A stretch of 64,000 nucleotides of DNA from Aeromicrobium sp. Sec7.5 (GTDB lineage: Bacteria; Actinomycetota; Actinomycetes; Propionibacteriales; Nocardioidaceae): assembly GCF_036867135.1 (NCBI RefSeq), contig NZ_JBAJIJ010000002.1, positions 124,001 to 188,000 on the forward strand. Direction: 5' to 3'. Within the stretch, counting starts at the first letter, position 1, and every line of letters begins with the position of its first letter. Below are positions 29,052 through 37,525 of the stretch, in pieces. The translations under genes were made by a program, and so were the position numbers. The notes beneath the pieces were generated by a model. It saw only the letters and a list, made by a program, of their open reading frames with translations. It was not told the origin of the DNA and did no database searches.

Positions 29052-30010
29052 GCCGGACCGCCCGCGAGCGCCTCGACCCGCGCGAGCCGGTCGAGCCACC
29101 ACGCCGTGCGCTCCTCGTCGGCGCGGACCCCCTCGAGGAGCTCGGGGTCGATCGGGGGACGACGCATCGCCAGCATCCCGTCGACCGGCGCCAGGACGTC
29201 GGCGACCACGTCGGCCTCGAGCAGCGCCTGGGTGCCGAGACCGCACGCGTACGGCAGCTCCGGCAGCGCCGCGGCGAGGGCGAGTCCGGCGGCGAGCCCC
29301 ACGGAGGAGTCGACGGCGCTGGAGACCACGATCGGCAGTCCGATCTGCTCCGCGATCGTCAGGCAGGCGCGGACACCGCCCAGCGGGGCCACCTTCAGCA
29401 CCGCGATGTCGGCGGCCTCGAGCTCGGCGACGCGGTACGGGTCGTCCGCCTTGCGGATCGACTCGTCGGCCGCGACCAGCACCCCCGTCTCGCGCCGGAC
29501 GCGCGCGAGGTCCTCGACCCGCATGCAGGGCTGCTCGACGTACTCGAGCCCGACCTCGTCGTCGAGCGCCAGCACGGCGACGAACGCCTCGGTCGCACCC
29601 CAGCCGCCGTTCGCGTCGACGCGGATGCGCCCGTCCGGGCCCAGTGCCTCGCGCACCGCGGCCACCCGGGCGAGGTCGTCGGCGAGGTCCTGACCCTGCT
29701 CGGCGACCTTGACCTTCGCCGTGCGACATCCTGACGCCCGCACGATCTCGGCGGCGCGCTCCGGCGTGACGGCCGGCACGATGCAGTTGACCGGAACGTG
29801 GTCGCGCACCGGATCGGGCCACCCGAGCCGGGCTGCCTCGTGCGCCGCGGACCACCACGGGACGGCCTCCGCGTCGTCGTACTCGAGGAAGGGCGCGAAC
29901 TCGCCCCAGCCCGACGGCCCCTCGAGCAGGACACCCTCGCGGTGCGTGATGCCGCGGAACCGGTCACGCAGCGGCAGCGAGAACACGATCGGCGTCACAC
30001 GGGGGTCCAC
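29048..30010 (-). CDS. menC: o-Succinylbenzoate synthase
   Basis: A 320-residue enolase-superfamily enzyme that dehydrates SHCHC to o-succinylbenzoate. Catalytic lysine AKVKV, metal ligands DANGGWG, EQP and ADES, and the second lysine in LKVAPLGG are all in place. The start is GTG 30010, 8 bases after a TAGGCT -10 on the minus strand. It is translationally coupled to menD. It is divergent from the NAD-binding protein gene. Confidence 0.93.
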   Translation of the reverse strand: MDPRVTPIVFSLPLRDRFRGITHREGVLLEGPSGWGEFAPFLEYDDAEAVPWWSAAHEAARLGWPDPVRDHVPVNCIVPAVTPERAAEIVRASGCRTAKVKVAEQGQDLADDLARVAAVREALGPDGRIRVDANGGWGATEAFVAVLALDDEVGLEYVEQPCMRVEDLARVRRETGVLVAADESIRKADDPYRVAELEAADIAVLKVAPLGGVRACLTIAEQIGLPIVVSSAVDSSVGLAAGLALAAALPELPYACGLGTQALLEADVVADVLAPVDGMLAMRRPPIDPELLEGVRADEERTAWWLDRLARVEALAGGPA

Positions 30011-30018
30011 ACTCAGGG

Positions 30019-30046
30019 AGCCTAGTCACCCGAGCGACCGTAGGCT
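30019..30046. promoter_or_regulatory. Divergent leaderless promoters (menC and NAD-binding protein gene)
   Basis: AGCCTA at 30019-30024 (TAGGCT on the minus strand) is 8 bases from the menC start, and TAGGCT at 30041-30046 is exactly 6 bases before the ATG at 30053. The two -10 elements face away from each other within a 42-base gap. Both transcripts are predicted to be leaderless or nearly so. Confidence 0.5.
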
Positions 30047-30052
30047 CGAGAC

Positions 30053-30721
30053 ATGGCCACCATCGCAATTGTCGGAGGGGCGGGCCAGATCGCTCGCCTC
30101 CTCCATCCCAAGCTCATCCATGCCGGGCACAAGCCCCGCGCCCTCGTCCGTCGCCAGGAGCAGGCTGACGAGCTCGAGCAGGCCGGCGTCGAGGCCCGCC
30201 TGTTCGACATCGAGAAGGACGACGACGAGGCGTTCCGCGCCGCGCTCGAGGGCGCCGACGCCGTCGTCTTCGCCGCTGGAGGCGGACCCGACGGGGACGC
30301 CGCCCGCAAGCGAACCGTCGACCTCGAGGGGTCCATCCGGTCCGCGCAGGCGGCCGAGACGCTGGGCATCGCCCGCTTCGTGCAGGTCTCGGCGATCGGT
30401 GTCGACGAGCCGCTCGGCGACGACGTCGAGCCCGTCTGGCGCGTCTACGTCGAGGCGAAGCGTGATGCCGACGCCCACCTGCGGGAGTCGTCGCTGTCCT
30501 GGACGATCCTGCGTCCGGGTGGTCTCACCGACGATCCCGGCACCGGGCAGATCACGCTCGGCGTCGACGTAGCGAGGGGCGAGATCAGCCGCGAGGACGT
30601 CGCCTCCGCGATCGCCGCGGTCGTCGACGACGGCCGTTCGGTCCGCCAGCAGTGGGACGTCGTGGGCGGCACCACCCCCGTGCTCGAGGCCGTCACCCAG
30701 GCGACCGCCGGCCATCACTGA
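30053..30721 (+). CDS. NAD(P)-binding protein, atypical SDR
   Basis: A 222-residue extended/atypical SDR protein of the NAD(P)H-binding (NmrA/YwnB-like) type. The nucleotide loop IVGGAGQIARLL starts at residue 5; VFAAGG and FVQVSAIGVDEP follow, then LRPGGLTDDPGTGQITLG, which is typical of this family. No SDR catalytic Tyr-Lys pair is evident, so it may be a redox sensor or an epimerase-like protein. The function is unassigned. Its transcript is predicted to be leaderless. Confidence 0.85.
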   Translation: MATIAIVGGAGQIARLLHPKLIHAGHKPRALVRRQEQADELEQAGVEARLFDIEKDDDEAFRAALEGADAVVFAAGGGPDGDAARKRTVDLEGSIRSAQAAETLGIARFVQVSAIGVDEPLGDDVEPVWRVYVEAKRDADAHLRESSLSWTILRPGGLTDDPGTGQITLGVDVARGEISREDVASAIAAVVDDGRSVRQQWDVVGGTTPVLEAVTQATAGHH

Positions 30722-30737
30722 CAGGGACCCGCTCCCC

Positions 30738-30775
30738 CGAGACGTCTGCACCCCGGCCGGGGTGCAGACGTCTCG
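30738..30775. terminator. Perfect 38-bp palindrome between convergent genes
   Basis: The half-site CGAGACGTCTGCACCCCGG (30738-30756) is followed immediately by its exact complement, with no unpaired loop base. It lies between the convergent NAD-binding protein and ABC permease stops and probably terminates transcription in both directions. Confidence 0.7.
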
Positions 30776-30794
30776 TGCGTGATCGGCCCTCCGC

Positions 30795-33242
30795 TCAGTC
30801 GGCGACGAGCCCCTCAGCCGGAGCGATGCGACCCGCTCGTCGCGCCGGCAGGACGCAGGCCAGGAGCCCGGCCACCGCAGCGGCCAGGACGACGAGGGAC
30901 AGCTGGCCGAACGGCACCACCATCGTGGCGTCGGGCACCGCGACGTCGATCACGGTCCTGACACCGGCCCACGCGTACCCGATACCGAGCACCGTGCCGA
31001 GCAGGCCGGCCGCCGCGGCCAGCAGCAGGCCCTCCACCCCCAGCGACCGCCTCAGCTGACCGCGGGTCAGCCCCAGCGCGCGAATCAGGGCGTTCTCACG
31101 GCCACGCTCCAGGACCGACAGACCGAGCGTGTTGCCGATGCCGGCGAGCGCGATCAGGACCGCGATGCCGAGCAGGCCGACGACCGCACCCACCAGGACG
31201 TCGAGCTGCAGGTCGACCCTGGCTCTCCGGTCGAGCTGGTTGGTCAGCTCGAGGCCGCTCTCGCGAGCGATCAGACCGAGGCTCCCGCCGAGCTCGTCGC
31301 CGTCCGCGCCCACCTCGGCCCGGGCCCACACCGCCTGCAGCTCGGGCTCGGGCGTGAGCCGCTGGAGGGTGGCAGGCGAGACGACGTACGCGCCACCGAA
31401 CCGCGCCGGCACGACGCGGGTCGCGACCTCGACGACTCCCGCAGGACCGGTCAGCGTCAGCCGCTCCGGAATCCCGACGTCGCCCAGGCCAGCGGCGTCG
31501 TACGGCACCAGCACCTCCTCGCGACCGACGTCCAGCGCCGCGCCGCCGTCCCGCGTGGCTGCAGCGGCCGAGTCGCCGGGCGCCAGCACCACCACCTCCC
31601 CGAGATCACCCACGGTCGCGGTCGTCCCCGGCACCCCGACCGCGCGTTCGACGCCCTGCGTGCTCTCGACCTTCGCGAGCACCTCGTCGGACGCGGCCCT
31701 CGCGGACGAGAGCGCCAGGTCGATCGGGTACTCCTGGTCCATCTGGGCCTGCATCGCGCCGCGTCCCGTCGCCATGACGGTCAGCACGGTCGCCGTGAGC
31801 GTGACGCCGACGAGCAACGACGCGGTGGTCGCCGCCGTGCGGCGCGGGTTGCGGACCGCGTTGTCGACCGCGAGGCGGGCCGGCGCCCCAGCCCGACCGA
31901 GCAACCGGCCGATGAGCCGGATCACGGCCGGCATCACGACGGGGCCGAGCACCAGCACCCCGACGAACGTCGCGAAGCACCCGAGGATCGCCAGTGCGAG
32001 GTGCATCGTCGCGACCCCGAGGCCGAGCGGCACGGCTCCGACGGCGGCGACGGCCGTGCCGAGCACGATGCGCCGGCGTCCGACCGCGCTGCGCGCGTGC
32101 GTCGGCTCCTCCGGACGCAGGGCGGCCAACGGGCTGATGCGCACGACCGACCGGGTCGGCCACCAGGAGGCCACGACCGTGACCAGCACGCCGCCGACGA
32201 AGGCCGCGACCCACCAGCCGGGCGACCACGAGACCGCACCGATGCGCTCGGGCCCCGCGACGGCTCGGACGGCCGCCGTGATCCCGAGGCCGCCGAGAAC
32301 GCCGGCCACAAGGCCGAGGGTCGAGGCGAGCAGGCCGATCACCAGCGCCTCCACGCGCACGGCGCGCAGGAGCTGCTTGCGGCGCGCGCCCACGGCGCGG
32401 AGCAGCGCGAGGTCACGCGCGCGCTGGGCGAACAGGATCGTGAAGGTGTTGGCCACGACCAGGACCGCCACGAACGCTGCCACCGCCGCGAACACGAGCA
32501 CCAGGTACGAGACGACGTCGATGCCGTTGTTGACCTGGGTCCGGCGCTCGTCGACGAAGTCCGCCGTCGGGCGGACCGAGGTCCCCACCGCACCCGCCAG
32601 GTCGGCGGTCAAGGAGTCGACGTCGGCGCCCGACCCTCCCGCGGCGGCCAGGACGACGTCCGGCTGCGCCCCGGGCAGCGCCCGGAGCGCGTCCCACGGG
32701 ACATAGATCGTCGACGACAGGTACGACGTCGGGGCCGCGAGACCCACGACGGTCATCTCGAGCACGTCGGACCCGGACCCGATCGTCAGGGTGTCACCGA
32801 CCTCGATGCCCCGCGAGGCGGCCGCACGCTCGTCGACCAACGCCTCGTCGTCATCGGTCGGCGCGCGACCCGCCGCGACCTCCTGCCAGCGGAACGCCTC
32901 GTCGGTCGAGACCGTGCCGACCGAGGTCTCGGCGTCGAGCTGGCGCCCGTCCTCGGACGTGAGCTGCTCCCACGCCCGACCGATCGTGGCGGTCGAGCCG
33001 CCCGCGTCGCGGACCGCCTCGACCGCCCGCGCCTCGTCGTCGAGCGAGGTCCCGTAGGACTCGCCGACCACGAGGTCCGCTCCTGCATAGGGCGCGCCGA
33101 CACCGGCGTTGAGCCCCGACCGTGCGGCCGACGACAGGGCGTCGGTCGCGACGACGAAGGCGACCGCCAGTCCGACCGCCAGCAGTGCGGCGACGTAGCG
33201 CCGCGTGTGGACCCGGAGGGAGGCGAGCAGCACGGTCCTCAT
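30795..33242 (-). CDS. ABC transporter permease, FtsX/MacB-type with duplicated core
   Basis: An 815-residue permease with two FtsX domains. An N-terminal helix at about residues 15-35 is followed by a large extracytoplasmic MacB-PCD-like domain (about 40-230), three helices, a linker with another membrane block near 400-440, a second extracytoplasmic domain (500-680) and three final helices ending VLACVLPARRAGRIAP. It pairs with the overlapping ATPase (ATGA). Such two-domain exporters handle antimicrobial peptides or envelope lipids. The adjacent two-component system is the likely regulator. Confidence 0.87.
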   Translation of the reverse strand: MRTVLLASLRVHTRRYVAALLAVGLAVAFVVATDALSSAARSGLNAGVGAPYAGADLVVGESYGTSLDDEARAVEAVRDAGGSTATIGRAWEQLTSEDGRQLDAETSVGTVSTDEAFRWQEVAAGRAPTDDDEALVDERAAASRGIEVGDTLTIGSGSDVLEMTVVGLAAPTSYLSSTIYVPWDALRALPGAQPDVVLAAAGGSGADVDSLTADLAGAVGTSVRPTADFVDERRTQVNNGIDVVSYLVLVFAAVAAFVAVLVVANTFTILFAQRARDLALLRAVGARRKQLLRAVRVEALVIGLLASTLGLVAGVLGGLGITAAVRAVAGPERIGAVSWSPGWWVAAFVGGVLVTVVASWWPTRSVVRISPLAALRPEEPTHARSAVGRRRIVLGTAVAAVGAVPLGLGVATMHLALAILGCFATFVGVLVLGPVVMPAVIRLIGRLLGRAGAPARLAVDNAVRNPRRTAATTASLLVGVTLTATVLTVMATGRGAMQAQMDQEYPIDLALSSARAASDEVLAKVESTQGVERAVGVPGTTATVGDLGEVVVLAPGDSAAAATRDGGAALDVGREEVLVPYDAAGLGDVGIPERLTLTGPAGVVEVATRVVPARFGGAYVVSPATLQRLTPEPELQAVWARAEVGADGDELGGSLGLIARESGLELTNQLDRRARVDLQLDVLVGAVVGLLGIAVLIALAGIGNTLGLSVLERGRENALIRALGLTRGQLRRSLGVEGLLLAAAAGLLGTVLGIGYAWAGVRTVIDVAVPDATMVVPFGQLSLVVLAAAVAGLLACVLPARRAGRIAPAEGLVAD

Positions 33243-34048
33243 CGCGCACCTCCGACGGGCGCACCGAGCGCCGAGCCGTGCAGGGCCTGCACGACGGTCT
33301 CGGCGTCCGGCGAGATCAGGTGCTCGCGCACGCGACCGTCGGCCAGCACCACGACGTCATCGGCATGGGCCGCGGCCTCGAGCTCGTGGGTCACCATCAC
33401 GACGGTCTGCCCCAGCTCGTGCACCCCGCGGCGCAGCAGGCCGAGGACCTCGGCCGAGGTCTCGCTGTCGAGGTTGCCGGTCGGCTCGTCGGCGAACACC
33501 AGGTCGGGCTCGCTCACCAGTGCCCGGGCGATCGCGACGCGCTGCTGCTGACCGCCGGAGAGCTCACCGGGCCGGTGGTCGAGGCGATCGCCGAGGTCGA
33601 GCACCCGGGCGACGTGGTCGAGCCGCGCCCGCACGTCACGGTCGACACGATGCCCACCGAGCTCGAGCGGAAGCAGCACGTTCTGGCGGGCGGTGAGCAT
33701 CGGCAGCAGGTTGAAGGCCTGGAACACGAAGCCGAGGTGATCGCGCCGGAAGCGCGTCAGGTCGTCGTCGCCGAGACCCGTGATCGTGGTGCCGGCGATC
33801 GTGACCGTGCCGGCGCTCGGCTGGTCGAGGCCCGCGAGGCAGTGCATCAAGGTCGACTTCCCGGACCCCGAGCGACCCATGATCGCGGTGAACCGCCCCC
33901 GTGGCAGGTCGAGGTCGACCTCGCGCAGGGCATGGACCGCGGTCGGGCCGGACCCGTAGGTGCGCGACAGTCCGCGGGCCGCGGCGGCAGTGTCCGGGTC
34001 CGGCGACGGGGCGGGCGGGGACGGGTGGGTCGAGGTCGTCTGGTTCAT
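33239..34048 (-). CDS. ABC transporter ATP-binding protein (LolD/MacB class)
   Basis: A 269-residue ATPase. Walker A is GRSGSGKST, the Q-loop GFVFQAFNLLP, the signature LSGGQQQR, Walker B DLVFADEP, and the H-loop THE. Residues 1-25 are a disordered Pro/Thr/Ser-rich tail. NLDSETSAEVLGLLRR after Walker B is typical of the LolD/MacB/Bce branch. It couples to the FtsX permease downstream and lies 100 bases after the response regulator gene. Confidence 0.92.
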   Translation of the reverse strand: MNQTTSTHPSPPAPSPDPDTAAAARGLSRTYGSGPTAVHALREVDLDLPRGRFTAIMGRSGSGKSTLMHCLAGLDQPSAGTVTIAGTTITGLGDDDLTRFRRDHLGFVFQAFNLLPMLTARQNVLLPLELGGHRVDRDVRARLDHVARVLDLGDRLDHRPGELSGGQQQRVAIARALVSEPDLVFADEPTGNLDSETSAEVLGLLRRGVHELGQTVVMVTHELEAAAHADDVVVLADGRVREHLISPDAETVVQALHGSALGAPVGGAR

Positions 34049-34148
34049 GTCGACAACGCTAGGAAGATCACGCCCCGCGATCGTCTGCCCGCAGGACGGT
34101 CTCGGCCGGTCGCGGGTCCACCCCTGGTCGTACCCACGACCTCGGGGA

Positions 34149-34880
34149 TCAGCGGCCCGTCAGACCCACGTCGTACGCCAGCACCACGAGCTGCACCCGG
34201 TCGCGCGACCCGGTCTTGGCCAGGAGCCGGCTCACGTGGGTCTTGACCGTGGCCTCGGCCACGACGAGGTCGGCCGCGATCTCGGTGTTCGAGCGCCCCG
34301 CGGCCACGAGCTGCAGGACCTCGCGCTCGCGCTCGGTCAGGGCCGCGAGACGTGCGTGCGTCTCCGCCGGGACGGCAGGTCCGGCGGACGACGAACCGCC
34401 CTCCGGTGCACCTCGCACGAAGTGCTCCAGCAGGCGACGCGTCGTCGACGGCGCCACCACGGCATCGCCCGCGTGCACCGAGCGGATCGAGCCGAGGAGC
34501 TCCGGCGGCGCGGCATCCTTGAGCAGGAACGCCGACGCCCCTGCCCGCAGCGCCGCGAACGCGTACTCGTCGAGGTCGAACGTCGTCAGCACGATGACCC
34601 GGGGGGCGGTCTCGGCCTCGGCAGTCCGGTCCAGCAGCGCACGGGTGGCCTCGACGCCGTCGAGTCGGGGCATGCGGACGTCCATCAGCACGACGTCGGC
34701 CGTCGTGACGGCGAGCCGCTCGAGCGCCTCGCCGCCGTCGCCGGCCTCCCCCACCACGACCATGTCGGCCTGGCTCTCCACGAGCATGCGGAACCCGGCG
34801 CGGACCATCTGCTGGTCGTCGACGACGAAGACCCGGATCGGGCCCGTGGTCGGGATCACGGAGCGGGGTGGGGACGTCAT
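34149..34880 (-). CDS. LuxR/NarL-family response regulator
   Basis: A 243-residue response regulator with an N-terminal receiver domain (acidic pocket DD at 21-22, phosphoacceptor D67 in LMDVRMP, lysine in LKDAAPP) and a C-terminal LuxR helix-turn-helix (EREVLQLVAAGRSNTEIAADL, then ATVKTHVSRLL). The start at ATG 34880 overlaps the histidine kinase stop as ATGA; an ATG three codons upstream is less likely. It probably controls the ABC exporter genes downstream. Confidence 0.93.
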   Translation of the reverse strand: MTSPPRSVIPTTGPIRVFVVDDQQMVRAGFRMLVESQADMVVVGEAGDGGEALERLAVTTADVVLMDVRMPRLDGVEATRALLDRTAEAETAPRVIVLTTFDLDEYAFAALRAGASAFLLKDAAPPELLGSIRSVHAGDAVVAPSTTRRLLEHFVRGAPEGGSSSAGPAVPAETHARLAALTEREREVLQLVAAGRSNTEIAADLVVAEATVKTHVSRLLAKTGSRDRVQLVVLAYDVGLTGR

Positions 34881-36085
34881 CGCGTCCACCGTGCCCGCAC
34901 GACCCAGCCGCCGTCCACCCCGGGGCCGGCCGTGAGCTCACCGCCGTGCACGGCGACCCGCTCCCCCATCCCGAGGAGCCCGAGCCCGCGCTCGTCGCCG
35001 CCGGGGGCGAGGGGCCGCCCGCCGCTGCCCGTGTCGGAGACGGTGACGTCGACCTCGTGGCCGACGTGCACCGAGATCGCGACCGATGCGTCGGGACCGG
35101 CGTGCTTGCGGACGTTGGTGAGCGACTCCTGCACGATCCGGTACACCGTGAGCCCGTCCCCCTCGGAAAGCTCGAGGTGCTCCGCGGGGAGCCGGGCGGT
35201 CACGCGCGTGCCGGACCCGCGCGCGAGGTCGATCAGGTCGTCCAGCTGCGGGAGGCCGGGCTGCGGCGCGCGTTCGGCCTGCTCGCCGGTGCGGAGGAGG
35301 CCGAGCAACCGTCGCATGTCGGCCAGGGAGGCGCGGCCGGTCGCTGCCACGGTCTCCAGCGTGCGCACCGCGACGTCGGGATCCTGGGCGGCGGCGTACC
35401 GGGCGCCGTCGGCCTGCACGACGATGACCGAGAGGCCGTGGGCCACGACGTCGTGCATCTCCCGGGCGATACGGGCCCGCTCGTCGCCGGCCGCCAGCAG
35501 GACACGCTGCTCCGCCTCCACGACCCTCCGCTCGCCCTGCTCGAGGATCGCCGCGACGTACGACTCGCGCACCCGGCTCAGCGTGCCGAGGGCCCAGGCC
35601 ACGACGACGATCGCGCCCACCGTGAACGCGTACGGGACGTAGTCGGCCCAGACCCGCTCGACGTACGGCGGTCGATACCCCTCGACCCACACGACCGAGG
35701 CGACGACGGCGCCGGCGAGGCCCACCCCCAGGCCGATCGCGCCCGCGAGCGGACCACGGTGACGGGCCAGGTTGTAGAGCGCCACGGGATAGGCGAGCTG
35801 ACTGACGATGGGGATGTCGACCACGAGGGCCTGCACCGCACTCGCGCCGGCGACCACCGCGTAGACCATGCCGGCATGGCTCCTGCGCCAGATGAGCGGC
35901 ACGGTCTGGGCGAGGCCGAGCAGGAGCCACCACCGGTCGCCGGACTGGACGCCCACGAGCACGACCACCAGGGCGAGGACGCCCACCGGTGCGACATCGA
36001 GCAGTCGGCGCAGCCGGGGTCCCGGTCGCCACGGCGCCCGCACCCCCGTCTCGCGCTCCGCCTGCGCCCGCGTCCCTTCCAGCAC
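34877..36085 (-). CDS. Sensor histidine kinase, HisKA_3 family
   Basis: A 402-residue membrane kinase. About five helices fill residues 30-170 with almost no extracytoplasmic loop, so it may sense a membrane signal. The phosphoacceptor H211 is in AREMHDVVAHGLSVIVVQ, and the ATPase domain ends with GLGLLGMGERV. A frame is open to GTG 36112, but GTG 36085 is chosen because TAGGGT lies 7 bases upstream, matching the leaderless pattern of this window. It pairs with the overlapping response regulator. Confidence 0.87.
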   Translation of the reverse strand: MLEGTRAQAERETGVRAPWRPGPRLRRLLDVAPVGVLALVVVLVGVQSGDRWWLLLGLAQTVPLIWRRSHAGMVYAVVAGASAVQALVVDIPIVSQLAYPVALYNLARHRGPLAGAIGLGVGLAGAVVASVVWVEGYRPPYVERVWADYVPYAFTVGAIVVVAWALGTLSRVRESYVAAILEQGERRVVEAEQRVLLAAGDERARIAREMHDVVAHGLSVIVVQADGARYAAAQDPDVAVRTLETVAATGRASLADMRRLLGLLRTGEQAERAPQPGLPQLDDLIDLARGSGTRVTARLPAEHLELSEGDGLTVYRIVQESLTNVRKHAGPDASVAISVHVGHEVDVTVSDTGSGGRPLAPGGDERGLGLLGMGERVAVHGGELTAGPGVDGGWVVRARWTR

Positions 36086-36140
36086 GTCCTCGACCCTAGG
36101 CGAGCCGCACACCCCCGTCGTCCACCCGCAGGATGACGTC

Positions 36141-36261
36141 CCGCTCGCGAGAGAGTTTGTTGGTGGTCACGAGCGACTTTGTTGGTGGTCAGGAGAGATT
36201 TTGTTGGTCCGCGGCAGCAACAAAGTCTCTCCTGTGCACACACAAAGTCTCTCGCGAGCGG
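36141..36261. repeat. 22-bp periodic repeat array, family A copy 3 (inverted pair)
   Basis: Forward units start at 36149, 36171 and 36193 (22-base period). A short centre is followed by inverted units at 36218-36231 and 36232-36253. Both outer ends carry CTCGCGAG with CGG, so the ends can pair over about 17 bases. The right end is 3 bases from the menE stop codon (36265) and the left end lies near the histidine kinase start. Confidence 0.8.
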
Positions 36262-36264
36262 CAC

Positions 36265-37257
36265 TCAGGAGAAGAGGGCGCGAGCGGCCAGGCGGTCGGG
36301 CTTGCCGTTCGGGAGCAGCGGGATCGCGTCGACCAGGGCGATGGCGCGCGGTCCCCAGGTGCGGGGGTGGCCCGCCTCCTCGACGGCATCGCGGAGGCGC
36401 TCGGCCGACAGGCCCTCGAGGCACACCGCGTTGGCGGGCACCACGAGCGCGACGACGCGCTGCCCCCACTCCGGGTCGTCGACCCCCACCGCTAGCGCGT
36501 CGGCGACGCCCGCGGCGTCCTGCAGGGCCGCCGTGACCGCGGGCAGCGGCACGTTGACACCGCCGCTCAGCACGACGTCGTCGAGGCGGCCCACGACCCG
36601 CAGCTCACCGTTCGTGATCTCGCCCCGGTCGTTCGTCGCGAACCACTCGTCCGTACGGGGCGCGTCGACGTAGCCGTCGAACAGGACGTCTCCCGCCACC
36701 ATGACCTGGCCGTCGTCGATCCGCAGCCGCACGCCGTCAAGCGCGAACCCGTCGTAGACGCACCCGCCACAGGTCTCCGACATGCCGTAGGTGCGCACGA
36801 CGCTGATCCCGGCGTCCTGCGCCCGTTCGACGAGCGACGCCCGGACCGGACCGCCACCGACGAGCACTGCGTCCAAGGCGGCCCACGGCCCGGCCCGACC
36901 CGCCTCGAGCAGCCGGTGCAGCTGGGTGGGCACGAGCGAGGCATACCGGCGCTCCGCCGTGTACGAGTCCAGGGACGTGACGGGATCGATGCCGGTCAGC
37001 AGCGACCGCACCACGACCTGCAGTCCCGCGACCCCGGTCGGGGGCACCGCCAGCAGCCACTGCCCCGGACCCCCGAGACGGGCGTGCGTCGCGGCAGCCG
37101 ACGCGCGCACGGCATGCGGTGACAGCACGACGTCCTTCGGTCGTCCCGTGCTGCCGCTGGTGCGGATCCAGAGGGGCTCCTCGCCCTCGATCCAGGTGCG
37201 CAGCAGCGGGACGAGCTCGTCAGCCGTTCCCGACACCGGACGGAGCGACGCCGTCAT
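36265..37257 (-). CDS. menE: o-Succinylbenzoate-CoA ligase
   Basis: A 330-residue member of the ANL adenylating family, short like other actinobacterial MenE. The P-loop is IRTSGSTGRPKDVVLS, with TYGMSETCGGCVYDG (A5), DRGEITNGELRVVGRLDDVVLSGG and the catalytic Lys in LPNGKPDRLA. It activates o-succinylbenzoate with CoA for naphthoate ring closure. The start at 37257 (MTASLRPVSG) is 4 bases downstream of the small membrane protein gene. menA lies just beyond, divergent. Confidence 0.9.
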   Translation of the reverse strand: MTASLRPVSGTADELVPLLRTWIEGEEPLWIRTSGSTGRPKDVVLSPHAVRASAAATHARLGGPGQWLLAVPPTGVAGLQVVVRSLLTGIDPVTSLDSYTAERRYASLVPTQLHRLLEAGRAGPWAALDAVLVGGGPVRASLVERAQDAGISVVRTYGMSETCGGCVYDGFALDGVRLRIDDGQVMVAGDVLFDGYVDAPRTDEWFATNDRGEITNGELRVVGRLDDVVLSGGVNVPLPAVTAALQDAAGVADALAVGVDDPEWGQRVVALVVPANAVCLEGLSAERLRDAVEEAGHPRTWGPRAIALVDAIPLLPNGKPDRLAARALFS

Positions 37258-37261
37258 CGGT

Positions 37262-37483
37262 TCAGGCCCCGTCCCACGGGTCGGGGGCGTCCTCCTCGGC
37301 CGCACGTCGCTTCGCGTCGGCGCGGGCCTTGTCGCGCTGGGTGATCTGATAGGCCAGCGCACCGGCCACGACGACGACAGCGACCAGGCCGCCGTACCGC
37401 ACCCAGCCGTCCTCGAGCGACAGCGTGCCCCAGCCCAGCAGCACACCGATGACGAGCAGGCCCCACGGGAATGGACGGTCCAC
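37262..37483 (-). CDS. Small two-helix membrane protein
   Basis: A 73-residue protein with two hydrophobic segments (about 6-22 and 28-45) and a charged C-terminal tail (KARADAKRRAAEEDAPDPWDGA). It starts at GTG 37483 and is 4 bases upstream of menE, probably in the same transcript. No family is recognised. Its place between menA and menE suggests a link with the membrane steps of menaquinone synthesis, but this rests on position only. Confidence 0.65.
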   Translation of the reverse strand: MDRPFPWGLLVIGVLLGWGTLSLEDGWVRYGGLVAVVVVAGALAYQITQRDKARADAKRRAAEEDAPDPWDGA

Positions 37484-37525
37484 CCCTCCACCGTACCGAT
37501 CAGGGGGCTGGCAGACTCATCGTCC

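Noticed and set aside
27651-29693. Long plus-strand open frames opposite menD and menC
   Set aside because: Same cause: composition shadows of well-supported enzymes with complete catalytic motifs.
20433-36261. CRISPR array interpretation of the 22-bp repeats
   Set aside because: Units are directly adjacent with no unique spacers, there are only two or three per array, orientation changes within a locus, and no cas gene is present.
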